From positions 1 through 42,574 of the forward strand of contig NZ_JPMD01000041.1 in assembly GCF_000732635.1 (NCBI RefSeq): 42,574 bases of DNA, written 5' to 3'. This stretch comes from Clostridium sulfidigenes. GTDB taxonomy: Bacteria; Bacillota; Clostridia; Clostridiales; Clostridiaceae. This document shows positions 42,515 through 42,574 of this stretch, piece after piece. Positions within the stretch are counted from its first letter, which is position 1, and the number at the start of each line of letters is the position of its first letter. The position numbers were made by a program, and so were the translations under genes. The notes beneath the pieces are model-generated. The model worked only from the letters and a program-made list of their open reading frames with translations. It was not told the origin of the DNA and did not search any database.

Positions 42515-42574
42515 AAATCTTGCCTCCAAATAACAATAATTATATGCTTATTATTAATTATAATCATAATTAAT

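Overview
This is a 42.6 kb window of very AT-rich chromosomal DNA with strong AGGAGG-type ribosome sites. It carries clostridial hallmarks: a Thl-type thiolase under a sigma-54 promoter, a T-box asnS, an oxygen-sensitive glycyl-radical enzyme, and VanW, YjeM and DegV family proteins. It most likely comes from a Clostridium sensu stricto species; the species cannot be fixed from sequence alone. There are no rRNA or tRNA genes, CRISPR arrays or phage modules. The only complete mobile element is one IS200/IS605-type unit.

Layout, left to right. (1) 0.3-2.3 kb: an ECF sigma factor and its membrane-spanning anti-sigma partner. (2) 2.5-4.7 kb: a nucleotidyltransferase/HEPN gene pair broken by an IS200/IS605 element (tnpA, tnpB, candidate omegaRNA); only the last ~50 HEPN codons survive. 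(3) 5.1-6.9 kb: asnS with a T-box leader. (4) 7.1-11.5 kb: a small DUF1648 membrane protein, then a four-gene surface O-acylation operon (SGNH hydrolase, DUF4358, MBOAT, DHHW protein). (5) 11.7-15.4 kb: queT with a long leader, a membrane-anchored fusion of cell-wall-binding-like repeats with a glycosidase-like propeller, and an unknown gene. (6) 15.5-19.2 kb: tandem Na/Pi cotransporter paralogues, each preceded by the same phased GTTAA operator. (7) 19.3-22.7 kb: yjjI/yjjW glycyl-radical enzyme and activase, and a YfcE-like phosphoesterase. (8) 22.8-27.8 kb: birA, an HD hydrolase and two VanW proteins, one frameshifted in a run of nine A. (9) 27.9-31.1 kb: dispersed-type repeats, thl, a sigma-54 promoter with palindromic activator sites, and the cognate PAS-AAA-Fis activator. 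(10) 31.2-34.2 kb: a divergent flavin/electron-transfer module (Gx transporter, NusG-II protein, FMN lipoprotein, ApbE). (11) 34.2-42.5 kb: a 966-residue TPR plus degenerate dynamin-like protein, an XRE-cupin regulator, yjeM, an M24B aminopeptidase and a DegV protein.

The strongest candidates for something new are four. The first is the thl control region, where the activator's palindromic site also forms the core of its own gene's terminator. The second is the compact module resembling part of the flavin-based extracellular electron transfer gene set. The third is the large protein whose central domain looks like a dynamin GTPase that has lost its P-loop. The fourth is the poly-A switch-like frameshift in a VanW gene. 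Many genes here start at GTG or TTG, and several starts below are set from the ribosome site rather than the longest reading frame.
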